Below, one piece after another: positions 63,859 through 64,000 of a stretch of DNA of 64,000 nt (position 1 is the stretch's first letter; each line of letters begins with the position of its first letter). The notes under the pieces are model-generated. The model ran no database searches and was not told where the DNA came from. It worked only from the letters and a program-made list of their open reading frames with translations. Origin of the DNA: Tenacibaculum haliotis. Its GTDB lineage: Bacteria; Bacteroidota; Bacteroidia; Flavobacteriales; Flavobacteriaceae. The stretch spans positions 406,504 through 470,503 of the forward strand of contig NZ_JAOBTH010000028.1 in the NCBI RefSeq assembly GCF_025215075.1. Direction: 5' to 3'. Position numbers and translations under genes: made by a program.

Positions 63859-63963
63859 GGCAACGACCTACTCTCCCACCATTGGCAGTACCATCGGCGC
63901 TAATGGGCTTAACTTCTCTGTTCGGGATGGAAAGAGGTGAGCCCCATTGCGATAATCACCTTA
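63859..63963 (-). rRNA. rrf: 5S ribosomal RNA
   Basis: The minus strand reads the typical 5S end GGTCGTTGCC and includes the conserved CCGAACAGAGAAGTTAAGCC-like core (complement of 63906-63925), plus GGTGATTATCGCAATGGGG near the 5' end. End positions are estimated to within a few bases. The rest of the rRNA operon lies beyond base 64000. Confidence 0.93.
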
Positions 63964-64000
63964 AATCGTTCAGTATATTTCAACTGTATAAGTTAACATA

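Noticed and set aside
1..64000. CRISPR arrays, insertion sequences, integrases, toxin-antitoxin or restriction systems
   Set aside because: No regular repeat-spacer array and no transposase, integrase, methylase or nuclease motif was seen in any of the called proteins; the repeated elements here are short and non-coding.

Overview
The window is low-GC, gene-dense chromosomal DNA from a member of the Flavobacteriaceae (Bacteroidota), probably a marine gliding type close to Tenacibaculum or Polaribacter; the genus is a guess. The evidence is GldJ and PorV (gliding motility and type IX secretion), Bacteroidota promoters of the form TTG-N19/20-TAnnTTTG without Shine-Dalgarno sequences, a ResB-CcsA fusion, and flavobacterial gene neighbourhoods (udk-divIC-mutA-mutB, folP-dacA). 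There is no phage, plasmid, insertion sequence or CRISPR array.

Layout. 1-0.7 kb: 3' end of an ABC exporter. 0.7-1.9 kb: two paralogous small envelope proteins. 1.9-6.95 kb: dacA (c-di-AMP synthase) and folP, a duplicated DUF1599 protein, a DoxX/MauE membrane protein, crcB, a crotonase-fold enzyme and a DUF1684 lipoprotein. 7-8.1 kb: AT-rich stretch with a 76-aa conserved-looking protein, a perfect hairpin and tRNA-Thr. 8.2-13.4 kb: udk, divIC, mutA, mutB, psd. 13.5-20 kb: cytochrome c maturation fusion, a TPR-like membrane protein, a UDP-GlcNAc 4,6-dehydratase and a GlcNAc kinase-like protein. 20-25 kb: murF, gldJ and, divergently, porV and cdd; porU, usually between gldJ and porV, is absent. 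25-29.7 kb: a KAS III-like enzyme, guaA and a LysM lipoprotein.

29.75-50.2 kb is one long minus-strand surface polysaccharide locus of the Wzx/Wzy type: nucleotide-sugar genes at both ends (dTDP-rhamnose set rfbABCD and galE; ugd, UDP-glucuronate epimerase, wbpA and wlbA-like genes), export genes (six-SLBB Wza-like protein, Wzz-like protein), and a very AT-rich core of glycosyltransferases, polymerase, flippase and a TupA-like ATP-grasp protein. It is bounded by a terminator and by three tandem tRNA-Val genes. 50.6-57.9 kb, all minus: folC, tonB-exbD-exbB, nhaD, a Glu/Leu dehydrogenase and anmK. 58-63.5 kb: an acyl-CoA dehydrogenase, then truA, ackA and pta. The right end holds a 5S rRNA gene, the distal end of an rRNA operon entering from beyond the window.

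Most genes are ordinary housekeeping. The points most worth a second look are the missing porU, the paralogous small envelope proteins, the hairpin and possible small RNA near 7.2 kb, two families of dispersed palindromic repeats (32.4 kb; 59.4 and 63.6 kb), an incomplete UDP-GlcNAcA branch in the polysaccharide locus, and promoter/terminator arrangements at guaA and murF.
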